Source of the DNA: Papiliotrema nemorosa
Taxonomy: Eukaryota > Basidiomycota > Tremellomycetes > Tremellales > Rhynchogastremaceae
Reading direction: 5' to 3'
NCBI GenBank assembly: GCA_032158125.1
Contig: JASKOT010000010.1
Location: 434,001 to 498,000, forward strand
Length of the DNA: 64,000 bases
The translations under genes and the position numbers were made by a program. The notes under the pieces were generated by a model. That model was given only the letters and a program-made list of their open reading frames with translations, was not told the origin of the DNA and did not search any database. Each line of letters opens with the position of its first letter. Position 1 is the first letter of the stretch. This document shows positions 11,258-23,706 of the stretch, one piece after another.

Positions 11258-14200
11258 CTATGCGGCATCGGTACCTTCCCAGAAGTTGGTACCGTGCGTC
11301 GTCTCTTTGATGATACCCGCCCTGATGACCCAATCTCCAAACGGCTCTCCATCGTGTCGTTCCGTAGCCCACTGCTTGATCATCGGCCTCAAAATGGCCA
11401 GAATCTCAGGTTCAGTCACTTGAGCCTTGTAAGGCTTTGATAACCTCTCTCCTCGGTGTCCACCACCCAACATCATCTGACTGTCAGCACATACCACATG
11501 CACATGCTCTCGACGTACAAGGTAGGATCCTGGGGCTTTACCGACAAACGCAATCTCTGCGTTCCATGGTCGGGCACAACCGTTGGGACATCCTGTCATT
11601 CTCATGACAATCGAGTCGGACCTCAGTCCTTCCTCCTCCATAATCTTCTCGACCTTGTCCACAAGGACAGGCAAGTATCTATCATCAGCACCGGTCTCGT
11701 CAAACACCCTAATAATGCTCACCGCTCAGACTCGGCCATGGCAAGACCACAAGTGGGGAAAGCGACACAGGCGGAAGAAGACAACCTCAAGCCAGAGTGC
11801 GAAATGTTGTCCAAACCCCACTTGGCCAATAACCTCTCCATTTCAGGCTTGTCCTCTGGTGCGACATTGGACAGAATGAGATGTTGGTTGGCTGTCAATC
11901 GGAATTCTCGCTTGTGGTGCTGAGCAATCTCCCTCAGACCAGACTTGAATTGATTCCTTGGTGAATCCTCCACTCGACCGTTTTCGATAAACATGGTGAA
12001 ATGCCACTTGCCATCGTGACCCTGTTGCCAACCGTAATGGTCGGTGTTGTGGGTAAACTCGAAGGGTCGTGCGGGCTCGAAAGGCTTGCCCATTCGTCGT
12101 TCGACATCCGCCTTGAAAACTGGCAGGGTCATTCGGTCCACAGTGTACTTGAGTCGCTACTCGTCAGCAGTGTCTCTGAGCTACCACGTGAACTTACAGC
12201 ATTCTTTCGATCTTGTCGGTTACCGTTGTCTCGTTGCGTGAGCATGATACTTTCGGCGGTCTTGAGCGCATCCTCGGGCCTGACGAAACCAATGACATCG
12301 GCCAATCGAGGGTATGTCTTTTTGTTGGAGTGGGTAACACCCATACCTCCACCGACAGTCACGTTGTAACCGACCACCTCGTCGTTTTCGACAATGGCAA
12401 TCCATCCGACATCGTTGGTGAAAATGTCAACACCGTTGTCTGGAGGCACGGCGACGGCCATCTTGAATTTACGGGGAAGGTAGGTAGGACCGTAGAGTGG
12501 TTCCATGTCGCCGACCTCTCCACCAGCCACCTTTTTCTTGTCGAGCCAAATCTCATGGTAGGCAGAGGTTCGAGGCAACAAGTGCTCGGACAAGGCAACG
12601 GAAAAGTCGTAGACCGTCTTGTGAGTCTTGGACATGGCCGGGTTGACTGTGCATTGCAAGTTTCGGTCTACAATCAGTGCCATCCTATCGACAGAACAGA
12701 GTACTCACTGACATCACCGCAAGCGGCAATGGTGTCGAGAAGCGACTTGTTGATGGCTTGCATGGCAGGCTTCAGGTGCTTTTTGATGATACCGTGGAAC
12801 TGGAAGGTCTGTCGTGTTGTCAGCTTGAAAGTCGAGTTTCCGTGCTCGTCGGCGATCCGGTCCATGTGCAGCCACTGGTCGGCGGTACAGACACCGGCGG
12901 GCAGTCGGACTCGAATCATGAAAGAGTAGGCGGGCTCGAGACCTTGAGCCTGAAGAGACTCTCGGATGTCTCGGTCATCTTGCATGTAGGTACCGTGGAA
13001 CTTGGTGAGTTGAGCATCACTGGGACCAATAGCGCCGGTGGTGGTGTCGGCCAGACCCTCGAGAATGGTACCTCGTAGGTAGTCGGACGCAATCTTGATG
13101 TGTTCGTTGGCAACCGTCTCCTCTTGGACCTCGGCGACCTCGACGCTGTCCACACCGAGTGCCTTCCACAATCCTGCCTCCCATGGCTTGTAGCCAGTGA
13201 GATATCCATCCGGGTCAGAGTCGTCACCGAGACCCAGCGGTAACAACTCGCTGAAACCGAGGGTGGCCAATTTAGGAGCGAGATCCTTGGCCGGTTTGTT
13301 GTAGTAGACGTAATCTTCCTTTCGTGGCCAGTAATTGGAGTCTCCCATACCAAAGACGGCGACCTTGACCTCTTTGAAAGCGTCCGAGGCGGCGACCTTG
13401 GGCAAAGCCTTGTTGAACTCTCGACCGTTCTGAGGGGATTCACCTTGACCGGCGGTGGAAGTGATAATGACTACATTCTTCTCGGCAGACAAGCTGTCGA
13501 CGATCGAGTCGGCAATGCCGTCGAGAACGCCAATGGAAGCGGCAACGCCTCTCATCTTGGCTCGGCCAACCAGCTTTTTGGCAACCTTTTCGGCGTTACC
13601 ACTGTCGGAAGCAAAGAGGATCAAAAGACCCGGTCCATCGAGCGAGTTGACCAATGCATCGTAGGCCTTCCGGGCCTTTTCCTTTCGGGCAGCGATGAGG
13701 TCGGTACCCTTGGAAGAGGTGATCGAGCTGTCCAACGCAGGAGTAGAACGGGTCAATTGCGAGAGGTGCGATTGTCGGTCGAGGAACTCTGTCAGAGCAG
13801 CCTTGACGGCGGAGGAATCGAGGGTAAACTTCTTGTCGTCTTCCAAAGAGGGGTTCCATCGGAACATGGGCCACCAGCCACCGCTGACGGCTCGCTTGGT
13901 CTCCTGCAGTCGCTGCAAAGGCCCGGCCACCTCTCCTTGGCCAATCGACTCGCCGTCTTCCTTTTCTCCCCATGGAAGGTAGGCCAGGACGAGACCGGGT
14001 CCATTGTACTTTTCGGCCTCTCGCATGGCGTTGATCACACCGGCATAGTCGGAGTATACTGCGACTGACGAGACGTAGACATCGCCCATGTTGAGCGCGT
14101 ACAAGGCCAAGTCCTTTTTCCTCTCCCTCTGAAGTTGATCCGGGGCAAAGGGCGAGAAGGGTGATGGCTGGGTTTCGTACACGAGCAGGTTGATGTCGAG

Positions 14201-15502
14201 ACCGGAAGCCAAGGCATGGTGGAGACCCGAAGATGCGAGATCTTGAGCCCACGAGTTGGAAATGACGATCCAAAGACTTCGCTTGGTCCAGTGTCCCTTT
14301 TTCCCGAGCGCAGCCAGCTCCTTTTCATCCGACGAGGATCCTTCTCCGAGGGCAGACTCCACCTTGGCTCCAGCCGCAGCGGAAGCAGGCTCCTCTCGCA
14401 CGAGCAACCATTGACCCAGCGTCTCGTGGACCTCGTGAGTGGTGTTGGGAGCTTTGAGCACCGTCTTGGCGAGCTCGATCAGTCGCTGACGCTCCTGTCG
14501 GAGAGCAACGGCTTTACCGAAGGCGTAGAGCGGAGAAGTCGACTCGCTAGCAGCGAGCGATCTGGGGTCGTTGAGGATCTCGAGAGGGGACGGGGAAGAG
14601 TTGAGGAGTTGGGTGTAGGTGGTCTCGGCGGTGGGAACAGCAACGGATGTGCTGGGAATGGAAGGAGCAGCAAGGGGAGCACCTGTTCGGGCGATGGGGG
14701 AAGAGGAGGAGAGAGCCGAAGCGATGTCGGCGTCGGAACCGACGAGGATGGATCGAATGGGGTAGTCTAGCCCATCCAGAGCGTCGATGGTGGCGGCCCA
14801 TGATGGTCCCCACTTGCCTGAACCTCCTTCCAAGATGACCACCTCTTCGTTGCCCTTGACGGCATGTCGGATTTTATCCCTGGGCAGGGGTGAAGCAACA
14901 GAGATGTCGAGGACATTTTGACCTTCCAATGCAGACGAGGCAGAAGGCAAAAAGTTGAGAATGATCCGGGATGATTCTGCCGAGTGGTGAACAAAGGGTC
15001 GTTGAGCGCGTCGAGTCAACTTGAGCAGGGACAGAGCAGCCGCTTCGTATCGGTTGGTGACCTCTTCGGCCACTTCGCTGTTTGCTGTGGATCCGTTGAG
15101 TGCAGGGGAAACGGGCGAGTCAAGCCACGTTTTGACATCTGACAGTTCTTGGATCGAGCCTGATAGAGCAGTGGTACCGATGAAATGGTAGACTGCCGAT
15201 CCCGATCGAGCGACTTTGAGTGCTAAAAGGGCATGATCGTATGCCTCTTGGGCTTCTCTACTGATCAATACGAGGTTGTTTTCTCCTTTTGGAATCGAGA
15301 TTGTCTGTGCGCCTAACACATGGACGACCGATGAAGGACCTGCAGGAGGAAGGGAGGCGAGAAACGTTTCATCGGTAAACAAGGTGGACGAGGCGGGGAG
15401 GGGGAGGTAGGGATTGAGCTTTTCGCTCGATTGAGCTCGGGATGGGATCGGGTGGGAGTAGGAAGTAGAAGGAAGTCGGGAGATGGCTTCGATGAGGGAC
15501 AT
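11258..15502 (-). CDS. MET5: Sulfite reductase (NADPH) hemoprotein beta subunit
   Basis: Four exons (15502-12709, 12667-12198, 12156-11723, 11678-11258) give 1372 aa, close to yeast Met5 (about 1440). The N-terminal half is the ketoacid:ferredoxin oxidoreductase-like region. A flavodoxin-like domain follows around residues 640-800 ('[16 protein letters not shown]', '[15 protein letters not shown]'), then the sulfite/nitrite reductase hemoprotein with 'CGDVNRNLQC'. The two cysteine pairs that bind the 4Fe-4S cluster and siroheme are intact: '[20 protein letters not shown]' (C-x5-C) and '[11 protein letters not shown]' (C-x3-C). It reduces sulfite to sulfide with the MET10 flavoprotein in sulfate assimilation, in the cytosol. 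The last intron (44 nt) must be removed to join 'AESER' to 'YLPVL'; an ATG inside it opens the downstream frame misleadingly. Confidence 0.95.
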
Positions 15503-16118
15503 GGCGAGGGTATGGTACAGAGAAGAGGTGGGAGGGTGAGGGTTGTAAGTTTTGGATGGGCTCCCAGTAATCGAGTGATTTTGAGTGGTTCGCTACTTTT
15601 CTTGGTTTCTCTCTCTTCAATTCCGAACATCCCCCCAGCGCACGCCATCACTCGCCCACCTTTTTTTTTGAATTCCAGTTTTGCCACCCAGCTTCTCTTC
15701 CCATCATCGGGCCAATCGCACCGGTGTCGGCGCCATGCAACGGTCCCGTTTAGATCGTACTTAGTAGCGATCATGCCTGCATACAACTCAGGTGAGAGGA
15801 AGAAGCTCACAGTAAGACGCTGCAAAAGGAGTCTCACCGATCGCAGCGCAGAGTAGTCGGTGCCCCGCCACCTAATTACCGTCTGATGCCGGTGACCCAA
15901 AATTCCCGAATTCTCGCGTCGATCATGCCATTCTTCGACAACAAAGCTCACACCTGTACATTCTCCAGTATAATATGCATGGACGAGTCATAGTAGTGTA
16001 TGGCATAGTCGGGTAGGCTCACCCGAAGTCAATGTGTCGCTTACAAGACTTTAATCGATGACTTACAGGATAATGGTTGATATACACACGGCATTCCTCG
16101 CGTCGTCGATCACCAGAA
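15503..16118. other. intergenic, 616 bp
   Basis: Upstream region of MET5, downstream of the next minus-strand gene. A run of nine or more T near 15661 is the only low-complexity element. No obvious CACGTG site for a Cbf1-type regulator was found by eye. Confidence 0.4.
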
Positions 16119-17538
16119 TTACCATTCGAGCTGGTCTCGGACCTTTTTATGCTCCGTGGCGGAGATATCTAACGTGATCAGTTTCAAAGAGAGTGTGCAG
16201 GCTTACCCTGCAGCTTTATGAGGTAGTCTACGGCCAAAGCATGGAGATTTTTCAAGTCGGGATGTCGACCCAGGTGGATACCAATGATATTCAAGACCTT
16301 GATGACCGTCTGTTGATTCTGGTCCGTCAGCCTGGTATCGACATCGCCCGCTCACGAGGTCATATACACCGTTTCTTTTGTTTCGATACTTGCACTGAGA
16401 AGCCTTGTTTTGGCTTCGTCGGGGCACGGGGTTCCGGCCACTACTCGACCTCTTCCTTTTGGGCGACTGCTTGGGACCGGACCTCTTCTTGGCGAGTCGA
16501 ACTCCTTTGCTTGGAACTGGTGAGGCACTCTCACCATCGGAGGAAGAGGAGTCAATTTGCATGTCATATGCGGATTCCGCGCCAGACGAGATGGAAGCCG
16601 ATGGGGAAGGGGGGACGGATTCGGGTTCGGCTGAAGGAGAAGTTGTGTAATCCCGGCTCGACTTCTTCCGAGGAGAAGGCGGGGGAGTGATTGGTGTTCG
16701 CCTTTTTTGAGTCGGTCTCGATACCTTCCTCTTCGGTCTCAACAGCTTCTTGATGTCCTGCTTGTATTCGTTCTGGCAAAGTATGTCAGATTTCTAACTC
16801 TCTCACGGTCGTCGAGTACAGTACACTTACCTCCTGCCTACTATCGACCTCGATCAGCTTCTTTCTCGCTCGCCTCGGGTTACTCTTGACTGACTCCACA
16901 ATCGACAATGCCTTTGCCGCCGAAATCAATGGTCGTCGTGTCGAACTATCTTCCTCGAATGATGATTTCAGAGGCGCGGCGTGCGAGCGAGGTCCCACAT
17001 TTAGACTATCATACACCGCTTTGACCGATTGGTTCGATGCCTCATACAAGGGTTCATGACCAATCTCGTCATCGCTGTCAGAACCCGAATAGAAATCGTC
17101 ACACGTGTACACATCTTTGACCGGTGTCAAGGTCTGTGATAGGTGCAGGGGCGACTCCAGCTGGGATTGAGATGTTTTCGATACGTCGAAAGAGAGGTGA
17201 AGTTCTCGGGGATCGACACTGAAGGTCGAGGAGGTGGGAGACACTGTTGTCAGCTGTGTGAGCTGTTGCGAGACATTCTACCCTCACCCAAATTCTGCTT
17301 GAAGATCGACTGCGGATGCAAGACGGTCTGAGCTCTAGGCGTTGAAATGTGCCCGAGCTCGATATCGATGTCGGAGTTGAATGAATCTACCGCAGAGGGT
17401 TGTCTCGCAGGAGCCAAGGTATCGTAAGCTCGGAAGTGTTGTCCTATAGAGTATCAGTATACCCCACAGGATCAGTCTGGGCAGCTCACCGAACAAGCCT
17501 CCGTCAAGGTATTCATAAAGACGGTCAGGGCAGCTCAT
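16119..17538 (-). CDS. Uncharacterised 398-aa nuclear-type protein
   Basis: Six exons (17538-17490, 17443-17288, 17243-16831, 16772-16356, 16318-16207, 16168-16119) sum to 399 codons. Residues 1-200 are polar with an acidic 'YSGSDSDDEIGHE' patch. Residues 200-330 are very basic and Ser/Pro-rich with several nuclear-localisation-like clusters ('LLRPKRKVSRPTQKRR', 'SPKRKRSSSGRN'). The last ~60 residues change character to a compact helical block, 'TVIKVLNIIGIHLGRHPDLK' then 'HALAVDYLIKLQ', ending '..KKVRDQLEW'. That block appears only after splicing two introns; the unspliced frame runs into shadow sequence. I do not recognise the family. The architecture (disordered basic linker plus small C-terminal helical domain) suggests a chromatin or kinetochore scaffold, as inference only. 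Confidence 0.7.
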
Positions 17539-18578
17539 ATTGCCTGATCAGAGCTTTTCCCTGAATATCAGAATACGCAATGGTCGATGGAGAGAGATCT
17601 GCTCTTACTTCCATGCGCGTCTTCGTGGAATAGGGTTAGGTGGTATCGCTTAGACTTCGCGGTTGTGGTGATCAAGATTATAGTAGAGAAGGGAGAATGG
17701 TGAGGGATGAATGAAGGGGGGATTGACGCCCTCCATCGTTTATACCTCGTCTTCCATCGCCCTTCCACCCCTCGTCAGGTCTCTTTTCTCGAAAATAGTA
17801 CCTTATCGCTCCCCCACGTTTTTGCAGCACTACTTGAATCGTTTCGGGAGTTTCGCTCCATATATCTTCTGAGGAACAATGGGGGTCCTTTCCAATGAAA
17901 CGCTTCGGACAAACAATGGGTTGCTGGATCGGCGATGTCAAGATTTACGCTAGGAATCCCGCTGATGGGACCTGAAGGATCTTTCCTTCTGCTCCCACTG
18001 TGTGCGGCAAGAGAGAGAAGTCAGAGATAGTCATGGATTGTGTGTCGGTCAGGTCTAGAGATCGTGGTGATTCTTTCGACTCGTGACCACAGATCGATCG
18101 GATGCTGAGCTTGACGACCATCACCCATCTGGTCGTCTAGCAGTATACCTCACAGTTTGGCAAAGTGGGTCGTGTCGATCATCCGAGTCTATCCTTCGGC
18201 CGAGCTATCTGGCAGAAAAAGGGTCACAGTGTCACTGGGGAGCAGCAGTGACGGGTTGCTCAAGAAGACGCATCGTTGAAACTGATGCCAACCCCTCTCC
18301 ACCTTCCTCACTCTCAACACACTATCATGTCCAGGATTACAGTCCCCTCTCCAAGCGGAAAGAAGGTGGAGGGTAATCTGAAACACGGGGTAATGCCGTC
18401 ACACAGAAATGGCGCCACCCAATTGTCACAGCTTGGGCCCTCTTCTCGACTGATTAGGTCAATTCTATCCGCGTCGATACCCATATATTCACCTTGTATA
18501 CGAACAACCATCCGACATCTAGACAGCGCTTGTGTGTAAAGGACATCAGACTAAGAGCACATACCTAGTCACGTCACC
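17539..18578. other. divergent promoter region, 1040 bp
   Basis: The longest non-coding stretch in the window, between two divergent genes of unknown function. The frames are short and no chain of exons with consistent phase was found. A small or non-coding transcript cannot be excluded. Confidence 0.4.
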
Positions 18579-19371
18579 ATGCAGCAGCAAGCTCCTCTTG
18601 GCCACCCCTTTAGGCCAGCTGGACACGATGGCTCAGACACGTTCAACCAGTGAGTCTGGACCCCCCGACAGAAGTACACCCTTATCGGATCATACAGCGC
18701 GCACCCCAACTCATTGGCCAATTTCTCGCTGACATCTCAGACCATCTACACACACCTTTACGAGACCTGACCCCTCCCATTCATATGCCGCACCACCCAT
18801 CAACCCGCCCTCTTCAGCATCCAACGCTCACCTCACTCAACCTCACCTCCTTCCCCAATCATTGGACCTAGGCTTGATTCCTGCCGCTTCAGGATCCCAA
18901 ACGTCCCTACTCGAAGCTGTAGTCGGACCCAAAACATCCACCTCTACACCGTACACCCAGCCAAGCTCTGCTCCTCCCCCATCATACACATCTCGACCGG
19001 GCTTGGCAAAGGTCCCGTCGAGCCACAGTCGACCCGCAAGCAACACAACCAGTCGAGAGCATAGTCTGGGAAGTAGGAGCTTTAGTACTAGCACGGAGAG
19101 GGAATGGGACGTTCTTTCCGATGCGAGTTTGAAGTTGAACGAAGGGGAAGGGGATCCTGAAGCGGTGGAAGAGTTACAGAAGCAGGTCAACAAGCGGTGA
19201 GCGTCCAGGATGTAGATGACAAGGCCTCGACTGACGTGTAGTCGATCGTATATCCCTCATTTGGAGTCGGAGCTGGCTGCGTTGGAGGCCCAGATCAAGG
19301 CTGCAGAGGAGAAAATTGCTCGAGCTCAATCAGTCGGAGGAGCGAGACCTTCCAGTGGAAGACTGGTGTGA
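18579..19371 (+). CDS. Uncharacterised 218-aa protein with C-terminal coiled coil
   Basis: Three exons (18579-18649, 18741-19196, 19242-19371) sum to 219 codons. The N-terminal two thirds is Pro/Ser/Thr-rich and probably disordered. The last ~75 residues, 'EWDVLSDASLKLNEG..AVEELQKQV' and 'YIPHLESELAALEAQIKAAE', form a good heptad coiled coil. Start ATG lies in 'cgtcaccATGcag', a strong context. I do not recognise the family. A small adaptor that oligomerises through its C-terminus is a fair guess. Confidence 0.65.
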
Positions 19372-19981
19372 TGATTGTTTTCTGATGGAGTGAGTAATCA
19401 TTGGCCTTCAACGTGATCGCTCACGCATAGCTCTCTGCCCTTATACCCTTCGGGCTGTTCAGACCTTACCCCATTCGGCTGGACTGCATGCTATGAACTT
19501 GTACATTCTGCCATGAAGTGACGACTTTGAACGGGCAAGAGCATGATCAATCACTTACACGCACACATAGCACGAGATCAACGGCATGTCCATTTCTCCG
19601 CATGATATCCGTTCATATCCGCGGAAGAATGATCGGTCTATACTCCAATTCCGTGTCGCAAGAGTGACGCAATGCGAGTCGGCCGACTCGACCGCTTGAA
19701 GCTCACCGAACAAAGAACCGTTGTACAAGCGGCATCGGTCGAAATACATCCCTCCTTTAACGTGAGAGTGCTTTACGTCGATCAGACAGCACAAGTGCAG
19801 CTTCCTCCCTTTGACGCTGATCTTGCGGGACGGGCGGCTCCTGACTAGTCGCTCCCATGCCTAGTATAAAGCCAAGCCCGATATCAGGGGTATAGCAGAC
19901 GACTCATAGCTGATTGATCGTATAACTCACCTTAAGAACTGCAGTGACCTCTGTCAATTTCACAAATCAAGACTCCCCGCC
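19372..19981. other. intergenic, 610 bp
   Basis: Between two plus-strand genes. Nothing recognised apart from short spurious frames. Confidence 0.4.
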
Positions 19982-20380
19982 ATGTCGAAAGCGAATAACC
20001 TGGATTCGCAAGTGACCATTCTCAAGACTGGAGCCGCGGCGAAGAAAGGGCTGAAAGTCACACCAAGCGAGACGGAGACGGTCTGGCCCAAACCTGAGTT
20101 TGTGAGTACGCAACGATTGGACATGCTCGATGTTCTGGCACCGTCCTCAGGAATCACGTAGCTTATTCAAGGGGCCAATCATGACAATTGATAATGTCAA
20201 CGACAAGTCCAAGGCCGACGGTTTCATCATACCCGCTGGATCCATGTTTCCTCTTGGGTGCGCCATTCCCAACAACACGGTACGCGGCTTGACTTTGAGC
20301 GCCACTCGAGCTGTCGACTGATCTGATAGGTTCTCCAACATGGCATGTATTTCCCGCCCGGAACGATGATAGGTCCTTAA
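19982..20380 (+). CDS. Small uncharacterised protein, 99 aa
   Basis: Three exons (19982-20101, 20151-20279, 20330-20380) of 40, 43 and 17 codons, all phase 0, with good donors and branch sites. The N-terminus is basic and polar ('KTGAAAKKGLKVTPSETETVW'). The C-terminal 55 residues ('SLFKGPIMTIDNVNDKSK', 'GFIIPAGSMFPLGCAIPNNT', 'YFPPGTMIGP') look folded and beta-rich, with regularly spaced Gly/Pro turns. I do not know the family. Exon structure is the main support; each exon is too short to stand out alone. Confidence 0.55.
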
Positions 20381-20685
20381 ACCCTCGCAGACCGGGAAGT
20401 ATTTGTACTCATTGATAGTTCCCGGACGGTGTGCTGGTACCGATACACGCGAGAATGGTTTCTGTTCAACCTATACAGACTATGAAGCCCAACGCTCCAC
20501 CACCCGAAGCGACTTGTTCAGTCCAATGAGTCGGAGCTCGATGTCTGAACGTCTGCTCCCCCTTTGCTTATAGAGCGCCAGACATATGCGTATGAGGAGT
20601 GCATACAGATGCATGATGTGCATAGAGGTGATATGTGTTGCTCAGTCCTTAACATGCAACGGTACTCTTGTCGAAAGTGCACTTT
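20381..20685. other. 3' region between convergent genes, 305 bp
   Basis: Downstream sequence of both neighbours; nothing else seen. Confidence 0.4.
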
Positions 20686-21265
20686 CTACTTTTTACCAGA
20701 AGCAGGTTGTTCCTTCCCCTTGTCATTCTCCTCGGGTGGAGGGAGGGTCTTGATCAAGAGCTCTTCCATCATCCCTCCTACATCCTTTTGAATCTGATCA
20801 ATGCTCCAAGCAGCTGAACATGAGGCTAGGCTGACGTAAGCGACGTTTAGACTCACTGAAAGGTGGTTCAATCTTTCCCGCAAGCTTTGCCACAGCCTCG
20901 TTCCGGTTCTTGACAATCCACTGAGACCTCAGCATAAATTCACCACCCAGATGGCACAGAAGCAGCCCAAAACTTGCTCACCTTGCGCAAATCTTCAGGT
21001 TTCTTGGGTCGGTCTTCCTTGCTCAACCCATCATATCGCACACTGAGGATCCAGAGGCAGGCAGCGATAACATTGATCTCTTCCTCGGTCTCGAGGAAGA
21101 CGTCTGGGGGAAGATCGATCAATGCTCCGCTTCCTGGTGGCATTGGAGTCTTTGCGAAATGGGCTCGAAGGACGGGGTCGAGAAAAGTGTGTTGCATAGA
21201 CTTGGGAGATTTAGGTTCGAGATCTACATACATTCAGCGTCGAGGCGTCTAGAGTACATACCCAT
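20686..21265 (-). CDS. Small uncharacterised helical protein, 145 aa
   Basis: Four exons (21265-21262, 21223-20982, 20920-20857, 20813-20686) sum to 146 codons. Exon 1 is only four bases: the ATG plus one G, in the context 'ggcaccATGG', followed by 'gtatgt'. The protein has an acidic helical middle ('FLETEEEINVIAACLWILSV'), a 'KWIVKNRNEAVAKLAGKI' segment and a Lys/Glu/Pro-rich tail ending 'PASGKK'. No transmembrane span. An alternative upstream exon would add a basic N-terminus; I prefer the short form because upstream frames are closed by stops. Family not recognised. Confidence 0.6.
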
Positions 21266-21557
21266 GGTGCCAGTGTTGAAGGTAACTTTGCTGAATCGGT
21301 TGAAGCTCTTGCAAGAGTTAGATGGTCGAGTGAGAGAAGAGTGTAGAAGTGGCAGACCGCGGGTGATATATACGTCGAATATGACATCCTTTCATTCGAG
21401 ACTGGACAAAGGAGGGCCATTGCTAGACTCACTTAGCGTCATGTGGTAACCACTGTCTGTCTGTCTGTCGGACATACAAAAGCTATCCTTCTCGCACATT
21501 TTCGAACATCGCGGTCTGATTATCTTCTTGCCACCCCTTGTGTCGGTCTCGCTCGAC

Positions 21558-22036
21558 ATGGGTAGGTAGCCTTGGTTGAGGGTTTCGCTGACTTATAGTC
21601 GGTGTCTACTACTCGGTCAGTCTCCGGGTTTCATCAGCAGCGCACCGCTAACGATGCAGCAGCGGCCTCTGCCTCTTCCTCCGACCTTGTGTCACAATTG
21701 CGGGCGAGGTAAGCTTAGAAGAAGCCATCAAGAGTGAGCTGATGGAGGTAGGGCCCGTCGAAGGTCGAAAGACTCGGAGGATCTTCCACTTTTGCGGGAT
21801 TCCCATGGTACCCCTGACTTCTGATAGACAGGTCATTTGCTGGTCTTGCGGACATCAGTACTACTTTCGTAAGCACCATGGGCAAGGCCTCAATCGCCAT
21901 CATCACCACACCCGTCGCCTCCACCGTTCCCATCAGAGACACTACCAAGACCGTCAAAGTTACCGCAGATATTGACGTCTTCTTCTGTAGCTCAGGCTCG
22001 AAGTCGTTATTATCCGTGAGTAGATTCTCCACGTAA
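21558..22036 (+). CDS. Possible small protein with mitochondrial-type presequence
   Basis: A tentative model. ATG at 21558 joined over three introns with CTGAC/CTAAC-like branch sites (two of 33 and 44 nt, one of ~120 nt) gives ~92 aa with no internal stop. The start 'MGSRCLLLAAASASSSDLV' then 'SQLRARSFAGL' is Ser/Ala/Arg-rich without acidic residues until after position 15, as in matrix-targeting presequences. The rest contains 'KASIAIITTPVASTVPIRD'. It is placed sensibly: divergent from the gene at 21265 and convergent with the hydrolase at 22291. No family recognised. In another frame the same DNA spells two Cys-x2-Cys pairs, but those cannot be joined in phase. Confidence 0.35.
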
Positions 22037-22290
22037 GTATAGACCGTTGACATCACGCAAGGGGACGGCGTAATTTTGGACCATATACATCGGACGGATG
22101 GTTGCGAGGTCGTTCTGCCGAATTTGATCAGAGGGAGAATTACACGTTTCGATTTTGGCCTCGAAGGAGAATGTTCGGTACGGGATACAGGTATCGCTGG
22201 TAGTGAGAAGCATGTATAATCTCTTGTGCGATCGGTCATGCGTCGCGTAGCCCGTAAGTGCGTGGATTTTCGCAGATACACACGTGCCGC

Positions 22291-23428
22291 TCACTGGACC
22301 TTGGCAAAGTATCGAGCCAGTCGCTGGTAGACGTCCTCGTATTGCTTGAGGTTTTCCGCATCCTTCAAATTCGCTCGAGCCGCTGCCCAGCCGTGATGCC
22401 TTTACATGAGCCATGCCATAAAAGTATTTGTTGCACGGGGAAACGCGTGTACTCACACCGTGTCGTATAGGTGGTAGTCGCTCTTCTCGCCAAACTTCTC
22501 TTTGTCCACCTTTGAGATCTTATCCACCACATCCTTGGGTTCATCCTTGCTCGGATAGAAGCCAAGAGGGACAGTAAGGTTGTCTCCGTCCTCTGGTGCG
22601 ATCATGGCTGGGTGTACGATGGCTCCCGAGCTAAACGGAGTCGGCTTGTCGAGGGTGGAAGAGAGCGCCAGGAGGGTGAGCTTTCCTCCTACTTGTCAGC
22701 ATTCTACAATTGAGAAACGAGAATTGCCGGACACACCCCAGCAGTATCCCAGGATAGAAATCTTCTCATATCCCTTCTCCTTTTTCAAGAAGTCTGCAAA
22801 TTCAATGACCTCGGGCAATCGGTCTGACAATTTGGCCCTGGGATGAGCGACTCCGAGTTGGAACACTCACGTTCCAGCAAAGAACTTTTGGAGCAACTCC
22901 TTGTTCCCGTCCTCATCCTTGGGGAACGGTTTGCCCCTGAAGACATCTGGCATGTAGACCTTGGTGGGAGAGGTAGAGGCGAGATGAGTCGTAAGGAGGT
23001 CAGAGCCCTTCGAATCAGTCGTCGCTTTGACATCAAAGGCATAGAAATCTGACCCTCATGGTGGTCTCCCTATAGGTAAGCTTCGACCGGCAGAGGTAAG
23101 ACTAAGCACTTGCCAGAATCCAAAAATGTCGTAAATGACCACAATGGCATGTTTGGCCTCATCCGACCCCGTCTACCCCATCAGCTAATAGCCGAGGAAG
23201 CAAGCGAAGACTTACAACGTATACTTCGTCAAACCCGCCCAGCTTTTGAATCTTCCCCTTGAGCTCTATCCCCGTCTTTTCGGAAACAGGATGCGGAACG
23301 GCATTCTTGACCGCTGATGATTCGGTCTTTTGAGGTGGACAGCACACTGGTTTCTCGTCTATACGGTCAGCGCCACACCACTTGCATGCAATCTTCGGTC
23401 AACACCCTTGAGACTTACCGTTGCTCAT
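22291..23428 (-). CDS. Dienelactone hydrolase family protein
   Basis: Multi-exon gene, product ~280 aa. The order is 'CCPPQKTES' N-terminus, 'DEAKHAIVVIYDIFGFW', 'VYMPDVFRGKPFP', the nucleophile elbow 'ILGYCWGGK' (Cys nucleophile as in dienelactone hydrolase, where most alpha/beta hydrolases have Ser), 'FYPSKDEPKD' around the acid residue, and 'HGWAAARANLKD' with the catalytic His. This is the fungal DLH family often annotated as AIM2-like. It probably acts on small cytosolic esters or lactones; the natural substrate is unknown. Exon 1 encodes only 'MSN' plus one base. The stop at 22291 follows 'RYFAKVQ'. Confidence 0.88.
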
Positions 23429-23706
23429 TCTGAATCGGACTGACAGCAACGAGAAGGGTGTTGCATGAGCTGGAAGTTGACGTCACGAAGCTGTTTCGGA
23501 TCCGAGCAAGCTTGATTGGCAGTGTGCCTTTAGCACAATGTGATGAGAACGACCATGGGGACCAGGGCTGCTGCAGACGTTTATCAAAGTGTCTCGCCTG
23601 CAGCATAAGAGTCTGCCGAAAAGGACTTTATGCATGAACCCAAAGATACAAGAGACAGAACAACGGGAGAAGATGGATCGAAATGTCCACTGTGGCGGAG
23701 GAAGCG

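Noticed and set aside
11258..11722. Separate small gene starting '[11 protein letters not shown]'
   Set aside because: That ATG lies inside a 44-nt intron. Removing the intron joins 'AESER' to 'YLPVL', the expected sulfite reductase sequence.
21640..21880. Zinc-ribbon-like CHNCG and CWSCGHQYYF pairs on the plus strand
   Set aside because: The two Cys pairs lie in frames that no donor/acceptor combination joins in phase. The alternative frame gives a continuous reading.
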